Shown here in pieces: positions 23,208 to 33,566 of a stretch of 64,000 nt of DNA. The notes under the pieces were generated by a model. That model worked only from the letters and a program-made list of their open reading frames with translations. It was not told the origin of the DNA and did not search any database. Position 1 is the stretch's first letter, and each line of letters opens with the position of its first letter. The stretch spans positions 1-64,000 of the forward strand of contig SMMW01000516.1 in the NCBI GenBank assembly GCA_004794655.1, read 5' to 3'. The stretch is from Marisa cornuarietis. Lineage: Eukaryota > Mollusca > Gastropoda > Architaenioglossa > Ampullariidae. The translations under genes were made by a program, and so were the position numbers.

Positions 23208-24333
23208 ATAGCAAACGGTGACCGGTCACTTAATCCCCAAACATTTAATCCCCAGTCACTTAATCCCTAGCCATTTAATCCCCAGACATTTAATCCTCAA
23301 AAATGCCCCCAAATCGCGACACAACACTTAAAATGGCTCCAAACTAAAGAGAAATGAACTTTCTAATAAAACAAATCTTCTGATTGGTTGCGGAGTCAGC
23401 TGGTAAAGCCACGAAACTGGCCCTGCGGAGTCAGAGGGTTTATGCCTCTACTGAGTACTGAGTTAGTAAGAATATTTGTATTCATCGTTGAACTTGAAAT
23501 ATTATAACCGTAAGAGAAATGTGTCACGTGGTAACTCTAATGAGACGTAATAATGGTTATGACCGCTTTTGGAGAGAAGGTTCAGACTAAGGGGATGTTA
23601 CTTGTTTCAGTCGTGTAGAGTAAGGGGATGTTACTGTCACTTAAGTCACGCGGTATTACCCAGAGTCACTGTATTGGGTATGAGAAGTGACTGACGAAAA
23701 CGACGAGCTACGTGGAATGGTCAGATGTCTCCCAGCACTTGTCTATGTACGTGAAGAAGACGTTGTTGATTCTTTCGAAATTCTTGCAGAGTCAGTGCCA
23801 CAACATGATCGCATGCCGGAACTTCTATCCTACTTCGAGCATACGTATGCACGTGGTCGCAGACTGCGCGGTAGAGGGGATAACTATGCTTCAGCTTTAT
23901 TCCCTTCAGATACTTGGAGCAAATACCTGTCCGCTGAATTGGCCATGAGAATTAGCATCATTGTACAGCGATATGAGGCAATGGATCGTCTTCTGTACCT
24001 CCGATCATTAGCTTACCTGTCATATTGATTAACAACACTTTTCATGTCATATTGTCGAAGAACATTGAATTAAATAGCTGACATGAACTGTAACTCATGT
24101 TATAAATGTTGAAGTTAAGTATTATTTTAATTGTCAAACTTATTTTGATGTTTACATGAAAATAATTATTTGAATTTGAATTAAATTTTTCATTCACTTC
24201 ATAATTTTTTGAGTTGAAATTTCATTTTGAGGATTAAGTGTCTGGGGATTAAGTGGCTAGGGATTAAAAGTCTAGGGGATTAAGTGTAGGGGATTAAGTG
24301 TCGGGGACTAAGTGTCTGGGATTCATAGCAAAC
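23208..24333. mobile_element. Mutator-like (MULE) element, 1,108 bp plus 9-bp TSDs
   Basis: The 9-bp direct repeat ATAGCAAAC lies at 23,208-23,216 and 24,325-24,333. Between the copies, the left end carries five and the right end about seven inverted copies of a 16-17-bp motif built around TTAATCCCC (left) or GGGGATTAA (right). The left tip starts with the 12-bp palindrome GTGACCGGTCAC (23,218-23,229). The interior encodes a remnant of a MULE-type transposase. A 9-bp duplication is the classic MULE signature. Confidence 0.85.
23687..24028 (+). pseudogene. MULE transposase C-terminal fragment (113 aa)
   Basis: The protein reads CLPALVYVREEDVVDSFEIL, then LLSYFEHTYARGRRLRGR, then ALFPSDTWSKY. 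This resembles the region just after the catalytic core of animal FLYWCH/MULE transposases, where an ALA(Y/F)-V-P--DV--AF--L stretch is followed by YFE-TY-RGR--RGR and LFP--WN-Y. The catalytic DDE part and the usual histidine-containing C-terminal segment are missing. The element is a deletion derivative and would need a transposase supplied in trans. An alternative is a short exapted gene, but the TIRs on both sides argue against it. Confidence 0.65.
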
Positions 24334-25199
24334 AACCTGAAGTTATTGAAACCCAAGGCCATTCACTTTGCTCCAGTGATTCTGTATAATTCGTGGTGTC
24401 TTTCCTAGTTTTTATTTCGCCATAGTCATCTATGGTCAATCCTGGCTGAAGGACGCCATATCAGTATTCTATTATTTCTTCGCTTGCACAATATTTATTA
24501 CAGCCTTATGCACCTTTCTCGGTGTTGTTTCATGAAAAACAAAATACATTAATAAATAATGCACAGAGAATTACTGGAAACAGGATGAGGGGCATGCCTC
24601 TCTTTCGTAGGAAAATCTGGGAAGGGCTGCTGAAGGGTGGGCGTGCAAGATTAACGGTTAGGCATCATTTAAAAAAAAGTAGTTGTTTTTTTAAGAAGCT
24701 AACAAGGAAGTAACTGTACTGTACTGTCTTTCATAAAATAAGAAACAAAAATAGCAGGTACGATTGTCTTTTAAAATTCCGAGGACTTTTTAGTGAAGCA
24801 CAATACACTTAAGTGGATATTTTCTCGCTAATCTTTAAAAATCCTTTTGATGAGGAACCAAGTAAAATTATCATCGGTCGTAGTTATAATAATGCTCGCT
24901 CAGTTTTGCGGACTTCTGGTTTGACAATTTTGGATTGTTTAACCCTTTTAGATTTCTCGACAGTCACTGACCTTGTCTTAATATATGCTGATGCTTTTAC
25001 ATTTCTAGTCCTGAAAGGTTGCAAGATGGTTGCTGTCGATGTTGCATGGGGTTGATGGATGGATGTTACTGAGGGCGGCACTTTACAGCAAGTTGTCAGG
25101 TAAGTATTGAAAATGTAACTCTGACAACAGCCACTGCTCGTAAAAAATGTGGAGGCTTCTGCAGCCTGTTGTTTGACACTCCAGCCTGAACTATTCTTT
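24334..25199. other. Intergenic, no gene supported
   Basis: Only short ORFs are present. A stretch near 24,420-24,600 looks weakly LINE-like (CATAGTCATCTATGGTCAAT, LRWT-free), but no motif is firm enough to call. Confidence 0.3.
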
Positions 25200-25410
25200 C
25201 CAGAAAAGTCGTCTGTTCCAGCGTGGACTGCAGTGACGTATATGATGTCGATGTGATACGCGTACTTAACTTTATGTCCGTTGCCAGCATCAACGCCAAA
25301 CTACTCAAAGCTCAACTCCGCTGGACGGGTCACGTGACCAGCATGGAAACGACGCCCCAAAGCAAAACCAACGGTCATCACGACAACGAAGTTCCTAGGC
25401 CCCATCTGTG
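25200..25410 (+). pseudogene. LINE fragment with the C-terminal KAQLRWTGHV motif
   Basis: The plus-strand reading gives SINAKLLKAQLRWTGHVTSME, split here as SINAKLLKAQ and LRWTGHV. This is a very common motif near the C-terminus of endonuclease-type LINE ORF2 proteins (KAQLRW-GHV-RM). The fragment is short, lacks flanking RT domains and quickly loses similarity. Confidence 0.65.
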
Positions 25411-26004
25411 CCGGACTCTGGAATTAAAGTTTAGGATTGCAGAGTCACGTGACAAGCCCCAAATGAGTCACACAAATCCTTGTCTTCTTCGGACACGAAG
25501 GACAACCAAAACTATCACTATGACAACCAGAAACGTTGGTTTCTTTCTTTCTTTTTTCTTTTGTTCTTTCCGACGTTGTAATTTAAGTACTGTAGGTAGT
25601 TCCATGTCTAGGCTAATATTTACAGTCAGGGGCTGAGGTACAAAAGTCATACTTTGGATTTCCGTCATAATCTTTCTGTCAAATGCTGCTTAAGATGTTT
25701 AAAACGTCGTTGCAACTGACGGGTCGTCATCAACTGTTGTCTTGCTTCCACAGCTCAGCCAAAACAGCTTCTGTCATTGAGGAAAGATGTCACAGTCAGG
25801 GAATTTCTTCTTTTTCTGACAGCGTTGCGAGAACTTTCGAGGGCTCAATTTGAATAAATTAATGTCTGACACAATGAAGAATAACATTAAACAATTAAAA
25901 TAAAAAGTTAAATTATGTGACCAGACGGAAGTGTTTACTGACGTCACCATTACTGTATAATCGTGTAGTTACATGTTTGGGCTGTCGCAATCTTTAGGTC
26001 CCGT
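25411..26004. other. Intergenic, no gene supported
   Basis: A TTC/TTTC-rich tract occurs at 25,540-25,572. Nothing else is recognised. Confidence 0.35.
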
Positions 26005-26170
26005 GTCATCAGTACAGCAAGAAGTGGGCGACCTGGGTTCAAGTCTTGTCTCGGGCACGTGATTCTTTATTTGACGGTGATACCTGTTTACAGGGCTGAC
26101 TTACTTGCCATGACATAGCTCTATCTTTTGGCTTCCCCGTAAAACATTGATTCCGCCTTTCCACCTGTAA
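26005..26170 (+). mobile_element. tRNA-derived SINE, copy 2 (diverged)
   Basis: Retains CCTGGGTTCAAGTCTTGTCT (a better B box than the other copies), TCGGGCACG, CTGTTTACAGGGCTGACTTA and the terminal CCCCGTAAAACATTGATTCC. The 5' end has lost its A-box similarity. Confidence 0.75.
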
Positions 26171-27060
26171 AATGTTAAACATTAAAGATGAAACAAGACA
26201 TTTTCTCTCTATTTACAAGACGACATCACAGGCCCATTATTACTGTCGTCATCACCAGTGACGTAATAATGTATTGACGTCTAAGGATGTAATACTCTAA
26301 CGTAAAAAAAGGTTCTGTCGCTTCACTATTACGTCACAATTAAAAAAAATAAACCCTTGGAATAAATTGAAATTAACTGTTGATCAAAACAAAATAGTGT
26401 ATACGCTGTGTACATGTATTTATAATATGTACGTAAAGTTCAATTTAGTGTATACACGAGGAGCTTTGTAACCCAGAAGTCACGCCACCTTCAGACCCAA
26501 GATGCCAGCGACGTCACAAACTCCCGGCCAGCGACGCGGTCCATGTCGTAAAACAGACAAAGGGAGATAAGCTCGACACAAGACAGTGCAAGAGACGCAA
26601 CTATCGCATTCTTGGCGTTCCTGACTTGGACTAACGCACTCCAGCCGAACCTTTACAAGCCCAAACTGAGAGGCGGGGCCGTGCTATTGGGGGGTGGGGG
26701 TGAGGAAGGAGGGAAGAATGAGTAGCGGGTGGCGTTAGGAGAGCTTTGTCGTCGGCGAAATCCTTTTCCTTCTTTTAATCTCATTGTAACTTTCAGCACC
26801 TTGATAAATGTTATCAATACAGTGTATTAGGGGCGTAACCTCAACTAAAGAGGATCCTGTTTAAAAAAAATTCACATTCATTGCACGGACTTTGCAAGTC
26901 GCCATGGAACTTCTCGTTAAAAATGTTCATGTGGAGGAAAGGCATCCAGCCATCCGGGTGCCATACCTGGACACGGCAAAACCCAGTGCAGGCTGTTTGG
27001 GTGATTTGCGTCTGTGCGTGAGTGGCTGTATGGGGAGGGGTCATAATGCATCTTCTAACC
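26171..27060. other. Intergenic, no gene supported
   Basis: Contains several TGACGTCA-like CRE half-sites (TGACGT at about 25,937, 26,258 and 26,274) and a G-rich run GGGGGGTGGGGGTGAGG at 26,688-26,704. No gene model is supported. Confidence 0.35.
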
Positions 27061-27080
27061 TGTATATTCAAAGGTTTGCA

Positions 27081-27212
27081 CGAATGTGTGTGTGTGTGTG
27101 TGTTTGTGCTTTTTGTAGTGTTTTCTGTGTTTAGGGCGTGCATGTGTGCATGTGTTTGTGTGCGCGCGTTTGTGCGTGCGTGTGTGTGTTCTGTGAGCGT
27201 GCGTGCAGGTGT
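27081..27212. repeat. Imperfect (TG)n-rich tract
   Basis: Alternating TG/CG/TGTGCG dinucleotides. The Cys/Val-rich and His/Thr-rich ORFs on the two strands are artefacts of it. Confidence 0.8.
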
Positions 27213-27339
27213 TAAGGCAGCGCACTACACGGTGGCATGAGGTGCAGCCGGATGTTTCCATGGTCACAATATAATCAAACGACGCACACCTTGGCCACCT
27301 GCATGGAGAATTAAAGTACATGTTTTGGGTGTCGCCTTA

Positions 27340-27640
27340 CACCTGTCGTTCTCGGTACTTTCTCGCACCGCGCTGACCGTGACCCGCTTTCTTCTCGCTC
27401 CAGCCCTTCACACTCGCTCCACTCTGCATCCTGCATTCCGTACTTACGTTTTCTCTTATTATTTGAAGTTGTTCTGCTACAACGCTTGATTTTGTTACTT
27501 AAAAGCAGCGTTTGCCAACCAATATTAAGCACGAATATCATCCACATTCCTGTTCTGACTCTGGTCCACTCACCTGGAATGAACTGCCATCCCATACTTG
27601 CTGAAAACCTACTGGTTTTTTTTAAATGTCTCTGAAATCA
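27340..27640 (+). pseudogene. LINE 3'-end fragment (WNELP type), copy 1
   Basis: Contains TCTGACTCTGGTCCACTCACCTGGAATGAACTGCCATCCCA (given here as the blocks TCCACTCACCTGGAATGAAC and TGCCATCCCATACTTGCTGA). The same blocks recur at 58,305-58,370. The reading LTWNELP is typical of the W-N-LP--I motif near the C-terminus of LINE reverse transcriptases. It is followed by a TG repeat at 27,660. Confidence 0.6.
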
Positions 27641-27655
27641 TATTTTCTCCTGCCA

Positions 27656-27659
<4 letters not shown>

Positions 27660-27691
<32 letters not shown>
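27660..27691. repeat. (TG)16 microsatellite
   Basis: A perfect TG run directly 3' of the LINE tail. Confidence 0.95.
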
Positions 27692-27693
<2 letters not shown>

Positions 27694-28990
27694 ATGAGTG
27701 CTTCATTGAATGTGTATGTTACACAGTTGTAAACAGAAGACTTTACGGGAGAATTCGGAAAAAAGACTAAAATAGTTAAAAAATATCACTTTAATACGAA
27801 TAAATGTTTAACCATGACATATTTCATCAAATCAACAAAGGAGAAGAAGTAGAGGTCGTTTCAAGAGTTCATGAGGTCACCTCAAACTGTCTGACAGCTC
27901 AGCAGAATCTGCAACAGTACAACTGAAAGTCAGACCGGTACGAGGATAAAATTCCTCAGCTAATTTCTGTATACAGAACGTTTATTTTTTGTCTTCCTTT
28001 TCTGTTTATTAGTAATTGTCAACTAGGATTAGACTTTGCACGAAGGAAAGCGGGCGTGGTGACTATAGACAGATGCACGGAGGATTAAAAAAAACCAGTC
28101 AGCTGAAATTATGAGCTGTGATGGTTACGTTGGTTCTACGCATTCACCATCTACAGCTGGCTCGCACAAGGATTTGATGCACGAGCCTGGGTGTAGTTTG
28201 TACACAGGGCTGAGTGGTACAGTCAGCACTAAGTCGGGTCGGTTCAATGAGTGCTAGGCTCTGGCTTCGTCTGTATGCAGTGTAAACAAAGATTGTCTAC
28301 CAATGCCAACCAATTCAACACAATACACCAAACAAGGTTTGTTACTGTTAGACCATGCGTTTGCTCTCAGACCAGTATACTACAGTCTACCTCAGCTCTC
28401 CATCACTATATTCAGGTTGGAAATTACATGGAATGTTCTCCAGTTCCATGCTGCCCAAGTTTTCATGACCACATTAATGAGACTGAAAGAGTACTTTATG
28501 TATGTACACAGCTACATTTTTGCAGTTTAGTATTTACTAAGCAAGTTATTTCAATTAGGCTTCCTTGTGGGACTTGGGGTGGGGTCAACCTCAACCACGC
28601 CGCTACTTATTTTTATTACCAACACCCACAATTCACTCTGCTTCCGTCTTATGCCAAGACAGAATGAATGTATTTGAGACCTCAGACTGCAACACATCTA
28701 AAACTATGTTATAAAAAGAAATATCTGGACCAGTGTAGAGACAACAGGTCTGCCTCTGTAGTGTTACCTGCATGTGCTGTTGCAATAGGCGACCGCAAAA
28801 TTATACGCCAAAGCTGCTGTGTTTGTGCAGTTGTTTGTCATAGAGGCCCAGATTTGACACACGCGTGGGGTATGCAAGTCAACACATGCTGAAACATGAC
28901 ATTAAAAATCAATAAATCAATCAATGAATTACTCGATCGATCGATCAGTCAATCAGGTTATTTCACAACCCATATGCATGTTCGTTTCCA
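27692..28990. other. Intergenic, no gene supported
   Basis: ORFs up to 138 aa (28,251-28,667 plus) show no domain and no conserved pattern. A short ATCGATCGATCAATCA-type tetranucleotide patch lies at 28,910-28,955. Confidence 0.4.
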
Positions 28991-28992
28991 AA

Positions 28993-29180
28993 GCGGGCCG
29001 GTGGCGCAACGGTTTGCGCCTGTCACCAATACAGTGAAGGTTGGCTGTCCTGGGTTCAGTTCTCGTCTCGGGCACGCTGTTCTTTCTCTGCATGTGGCAT
29101 CTGTTTACAGGGCTGACTGCCTTGCCGTGATATAGCAAATGTTGCTGGCTCGGCGTAAAACACCAACTAAAAAAAAAGGT
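28993..29180 (+). mobile_element. tRNA-derived SINE, copy 3 (most complete)
   Basis: Starts GCGGGCCGGTGGCGCAACGG, which fits an RNA polymerase III A box (TGGCGCAACGG). Then comes the B-box-like GGGTTCAGTTCTCG about 45 bp later, the tRNA-unrelated body with TGTTTACAGGGCTGACTGCC, and a CGTAAAACACCAACTAAAAA tail ending in an A-run. This copy is the best reference for the family in the window. Confidence 0.88.
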
Positions 29181-30647
29181 CGTTTCCGAATCTTGCAAGT
29201 GATGTCTGCAATGGCCCATGAAGGACTCCGTACGAACACAGGACTTTGAAAGGACGTTTGATAGATAAACAGACCTGCTTCCTGCTGCTAAGGGGAGCAG
29301 GCTGTACGCATAATTATTTCTTCTTTTTCCTGATAAAGTTCTACCTATTGTATTCGTGTTTGCTCTTAAAATACATTTATTATCGCTGATTTAACCGTTC
29401 CTTAGTTTATCTCAAACTTTTCTGTTTTATCTTTTTTATGTAAATCTTTCAAGTCGTCGATTCCTATTTTTGTCACAATCAAGCATGATTTTTTGTTTGT
29501 TCATTTTTTTGTCTCGCTGTCACTCTTAACATTTAAATTTCATTTTTATTGTCTTTCCTCTTGCCATCATTGTCCTCATCCTATCAAAGAGGCGACCGCT
29601 TGACAAAAACTCTACCTGAAGAAGGCAGGGTGGTCAGAGGCGAGGCGGCTCCGCATTTCAGGGTGGGACAGCAGTCCGGATACGGCAGACTGTCGTGCTG
29701 TATATACTGGCAGTTTTTACTGTCCGGATTCTGCGATGGTTCATACCCTGGGCACCTGTGATGCAAATTATATAAGTTACGCAAGGCTTTGATCATACGG
29801 TATAATCGATGGAATATTAGAAAGGTCGGGTTGGAGGTTTGATAATATAGAGCATTTCTTCTTTTTTGTTATTCCTTCCTCTTCATCTAGCTCTCCGGCA
29901 AAATAACTACACGTACACATGTGATGTAATTTGAGTTTGTGTGAGTGCATGCGTGGAGAAGAGAAAGACGGAGAATTGGGGTGGGGGGTGCTCACAAGAC
30001 ACGCAGTGTGTGTGTGTGTGTAGGGGGAACAGACACAATAAGTAGACAAAGTCAAACGTAACAACAGGTAGCATCAGATTAAGTCCTTAGACAGAAAAGA
30101 AGGACGCAGTGACTATGAAGATTAGTAACTGGTGGCTGGGGTAGCAAAGTAGCTACATACCCGAGGTTGACACGAATGACAGGACTATACTTGATCTGTA
30201 GTTACCTACCCATGGGTGACGGTGAAGTTACCAGACAACTGCACGTGACAGGCGATTTTGTTACACCCTGTACTCCACTCCGCCAGGTCACCAACGACAG
30301 CTCCTCCGCTGTTAACACATGGTCCTGCAGGCCGACATCATCATCTTTGTATCTTCCTTCTTTCTCTCATTCGTCCTTTCTTTTCTTCTTTTGTCCCCCA
30401 CTCACTCTCTCTCCTAGCCCCTTTAGTTTCGTATAGATTGTCTTTATAAAAGTACTGCATATTAATTGACATTAAGACAGATATAGCTCAGATATTCACG
30501 TATGTATGGATGTATAATAAATGTATAACATCTATCTAAATCACATTAATTTCGTTGGTATATGCATCCGCTTGTGTGCCCACATCATGTTGATCAATAA
30601 ACACATATTTCTTTACTATTTAAAGGGTCTTGGAGAATATATTTCGA

Positions 30648-30714
<67 letters not shown>

Positions 30715-31668
30715 GAAAAAAAAAACAAATACCAGAAAGAGCTCGTTGGCTGACGATCATTGTTTTGTTCACCATGGATAAGGAAGTTGCCATGACGCTT
30801 GTCGTGACATTAACGAAAGTCACAACTGCTACAAATGCAACTACAGTGGCCCACGAGCGCCTCCATGCCTTCTCACTACCCCAGGCGTGGTCTGGGCACA
30901 TTTCTGGTCAGACCCCAATAGACTTTGTAGTTGTACACTTGTACGCAGCGCATAAAACCAACTTCCATAAGAAAAGTCAAAGCACCAGCACACTTCTCGG
31001 CTCTCACGTTTGCTTACATACACACCAAAACTCGTGTAAATCAACAAAATGTCAACTTGAAGACTTGGCAAAAGTAGGTCTGCCTCCTACGTGTAGGATC
31101 GAGGCAAATTATTGCTGGTTATGTAAGCAAAGTATACAAAGTTTTGGAACTATACTCTCTCAAAGAATCGGAGAATGACTTTTGACATTTGTTTTTCAAA
31201 CACTTCCTTGAACTAAAATGTTTGCACATTTACTATCAATACACTGGAAGTTATTTACTTCACAGATTGTAAGCCGAGGTCTGTCGCCATAACAACCAAG
31301 GGAGACCACTAGGAAGCACTGTGCTGGTTGCAGTTTGCACGTCTTTATATATAGATATAGAAATATCAAACAGGTACAAACAAGAAATAATAAATATTAT
31401 TATAGTTAAATACGTTATGTATTGCCTTAATTACGACGTCGATCAAGATTCGGCAAAAAGAGACTTTCTACATAAGGGAGACGACTGTAGTATAAGTGAA
31501 TAAACAGGCGTAAGGGTTGTTGCTTCCCGTTGTTATTATTATCGTCCAGAGATAAGAATTCACATTGCATATTTAATGTCTCTCATGAATAAAATAATTA
31601 ACCAGAAGACGAGAAATTAAAAATCTGCATTTTAATTAATAATCTAGTGAAACAAATGATAAAGCTCA
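29181..31668. other. Intergenic, no gene supported
   Basis: Contains the GAAA microsatellite noted separately, a TG run at 30,006-30,022 and TC-rich stretches near 30,355-30,420. ORFs of 60-180 aa overlap simple repeats or lack motifs. Confidence 0.4.
30645..30715. repeat. (GAAA)n microsatellite
   Basis: About 18 units of GAAA, generating Lys/Glu/Arg or Phe/Leu/Ser repeat ORFs in all frames. Confidence 0.95.
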
Positions 31669-31920
31669 CATGGGCCAGTTGCAGAACACATTTCTAATTT
31701 TAAAGACTTTTAGGCCTTAAATCTATTTAGATGATCAGCTGTAAGTGTACACCAGTTTTAGAATTTTTAAAACTAAAACTGCTTTAAGTAAGATAAAGTA
31801 AGTCTGAATTTCCGTCCTGTCAGTACAATTTTTGTATGTTCTTCTTCAAAATGGGTAAGAAGAGATTTTGCTTCTTTAGAAGTTTTAAGGTTTAGAAACG
31901 TGTTGTGCTACTGGCCCCAT
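31669..31920. mobile_element. Harbinger-like MITE, copy 1 (246 bp)
   Basis: Terminal inverted repeats begin GGGCCAGTTGCAGAACACAT on the left. On the right, in reverse complement, they read GGGCCAGTAGCACAACACGT. They are flanked by CAT at 31,669-31,671 and 31,918-31,920. A GGGCC-GTTGCA end with a 3-bp target duplication resembles PIF/Harbinger MITEs. There is no coding capacity. A second copy lies at 47,786-48,051. Confidence 0.75.
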
Positions 31921-33395
31921 ATGAACTGTGATAGCAAGACACCTGAACGAACTTGCATTAGAGCATTTTTTGGGGGTGGTGTGTGTTGGGCAGGGGGAGG
32001 AGGATGTTAGTGATGCTGACTATATTATTAAGATTTCAATATATTAAAAACACACACATACATGCTTAAGGACAACAGATTTTTTATACATAACACTCTG
32101 ACACATTAAACTTTAAACTAGTAGATACCTCCACGATGCAAATGCCATCCATGGTAAACAAAGTAAACACAAGAAGTATACCTCAGATTAGCTTTATTTT
32201 CACTCAACTCCCATCAACAGATCACCACTCCGATAATTAATGAAGAAAAGAATGTTTAAAACACGAAGAATGGCCCAGAGAAGCTTAGGGGCATAAGAGA
32301 GAGAGAGAGAGAGAAAAAACTTTCAAAAGGTACTCACTTGTCATATTGCGAATGACCAAACAGCATCCTAGCTGAATCTTAAAAAATACATCTCTCATGA
32401 CCAAAATAATTTGACAAAGATTTACATAACTTCTGCTATATACAATAACCCCACTCAAACAACATAAATAATGCCAGAAAATATGACATAAAACGTGAAA
32501 GGCAAGCACACAGAGGGAGAGTAGGAGACACAAGCGGTATCCTGACAGAAAGAAGAGACAAGGAAATTAACTGAGCAAATAAAGCAGGGAAAATTGGGGA
32601 TGAAACTGAGAGCAAGAGTAAGACTAGGGACCAGGATGGGGAGAGAGAGGACAGAGGAGGAGATGAAAGAGAATACATACCCTTTTTATCAATAATGTTA
32701 TGGATATCTTGGAATCTCTGTACATTATTTCAAATCTTTTGTTATGAAAACTGCAAACCTCAACAACTTTTGATACAACTGTATGTTGTTCTACAATTAA
32801 ACGTCTGACAAAGACAAGGCATGATTTGGGATGTGCATGCAACATTGCAGAAAAAAACAGAGTGCAGTCTAAAGTATAATAGAGCACAGTTAACTATATC
32901 AACAACAACAAAAAAAAAAAGAAAAAAAAGAGAAACCAACAGGTATCAATGCAAGGGGCATAACCATTTAAGTTCATGCTGAAACCAGACCTAGACTTAC
33001 ATCAGGGGAAGGTGGGGGTGTAAAAACGAGTCTGCCCTATTCTTTTTCTTTGACTGACATGCTCAGTCAAAAACAGTACATGATGACGAAATGACTGGTG
33101 AAAAAAACTTAACCATTCATGTAACCGTGACCTTTATAAATAATTCCTTCTGCACTAAAGTAAATGTTAGGGCACAAACTGGTATTTACAATAGTACAAC
33201 CCTGCCTGATGCATGACAAGCAACATCTGATTTATTCCATTTTGCTTGAAGGTACCAGATGGCACTATTAACCTTAGACAACACAAGCTCCAACTCTTCT
33301 CAAATAGAAATTTTGCAGAAAGAAAAAAAAGAAAAAAAACAAACAAAAAAACAAACACAGGGACATGAAAAAAGAAAATCCAGTGCTGAGAAAGC
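31921..33395. other. Intergenic, no gene supported
   Basis: Repeat-poor AT-rich DNA with a GA run at 32,296-32,315 and A-rich stretches near 32,907-32,935 and 33,320-33,355. It may include distal ASXL 3' sequence. No exon is recognised. Confidence 0.35.
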
Positions 33396-33566
33396 CTTTA
33401 GGTCTGCGGTTCTCAACACGCTGACAAGGGGGCACGAAGGCGGTCATTTTCTCATATCTCATACAGGTATTCGTGGCTAAGAGGGGCGTGCGGACGTACC
33501 TTTTTTCGTCTGGGGGTAGGGGGGGGGGGTGTCACAAGTAAAAGGTTGAGAAACGTTGCTTTAGGT
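33396..33566. mobile_element. hAT-like MITE (155 bp) with 8-bp TSD
   Basis: CTTTAGGT at 33,396-33,403 and 33,559-33,566 flanks an element whose ends read CTGCGGTTCTCAACACG and, in reverse complement, CAACGTTTCTCAACCTTT. The CA--GGTTCTCAA end and 8-bp duplication are the hallmarks of hAT (Charlie-type) non-autonomous elements. The interior is G-rich with no ORF. Confidence 0.85.

Noticed and set aside
28993..29070. Possible tRNA gene
   Set aside because: A- and B-box-like sequences are present, but the copy continues into a SINE body and tail shared with three other loci, and no cloverleaf could be folded by eye.
30630..31178. 182-aa plus-strand ORF
   Set aside because: Begins in the GAAA microsatellite, and the rest shows no domain, splice context or repeat match.
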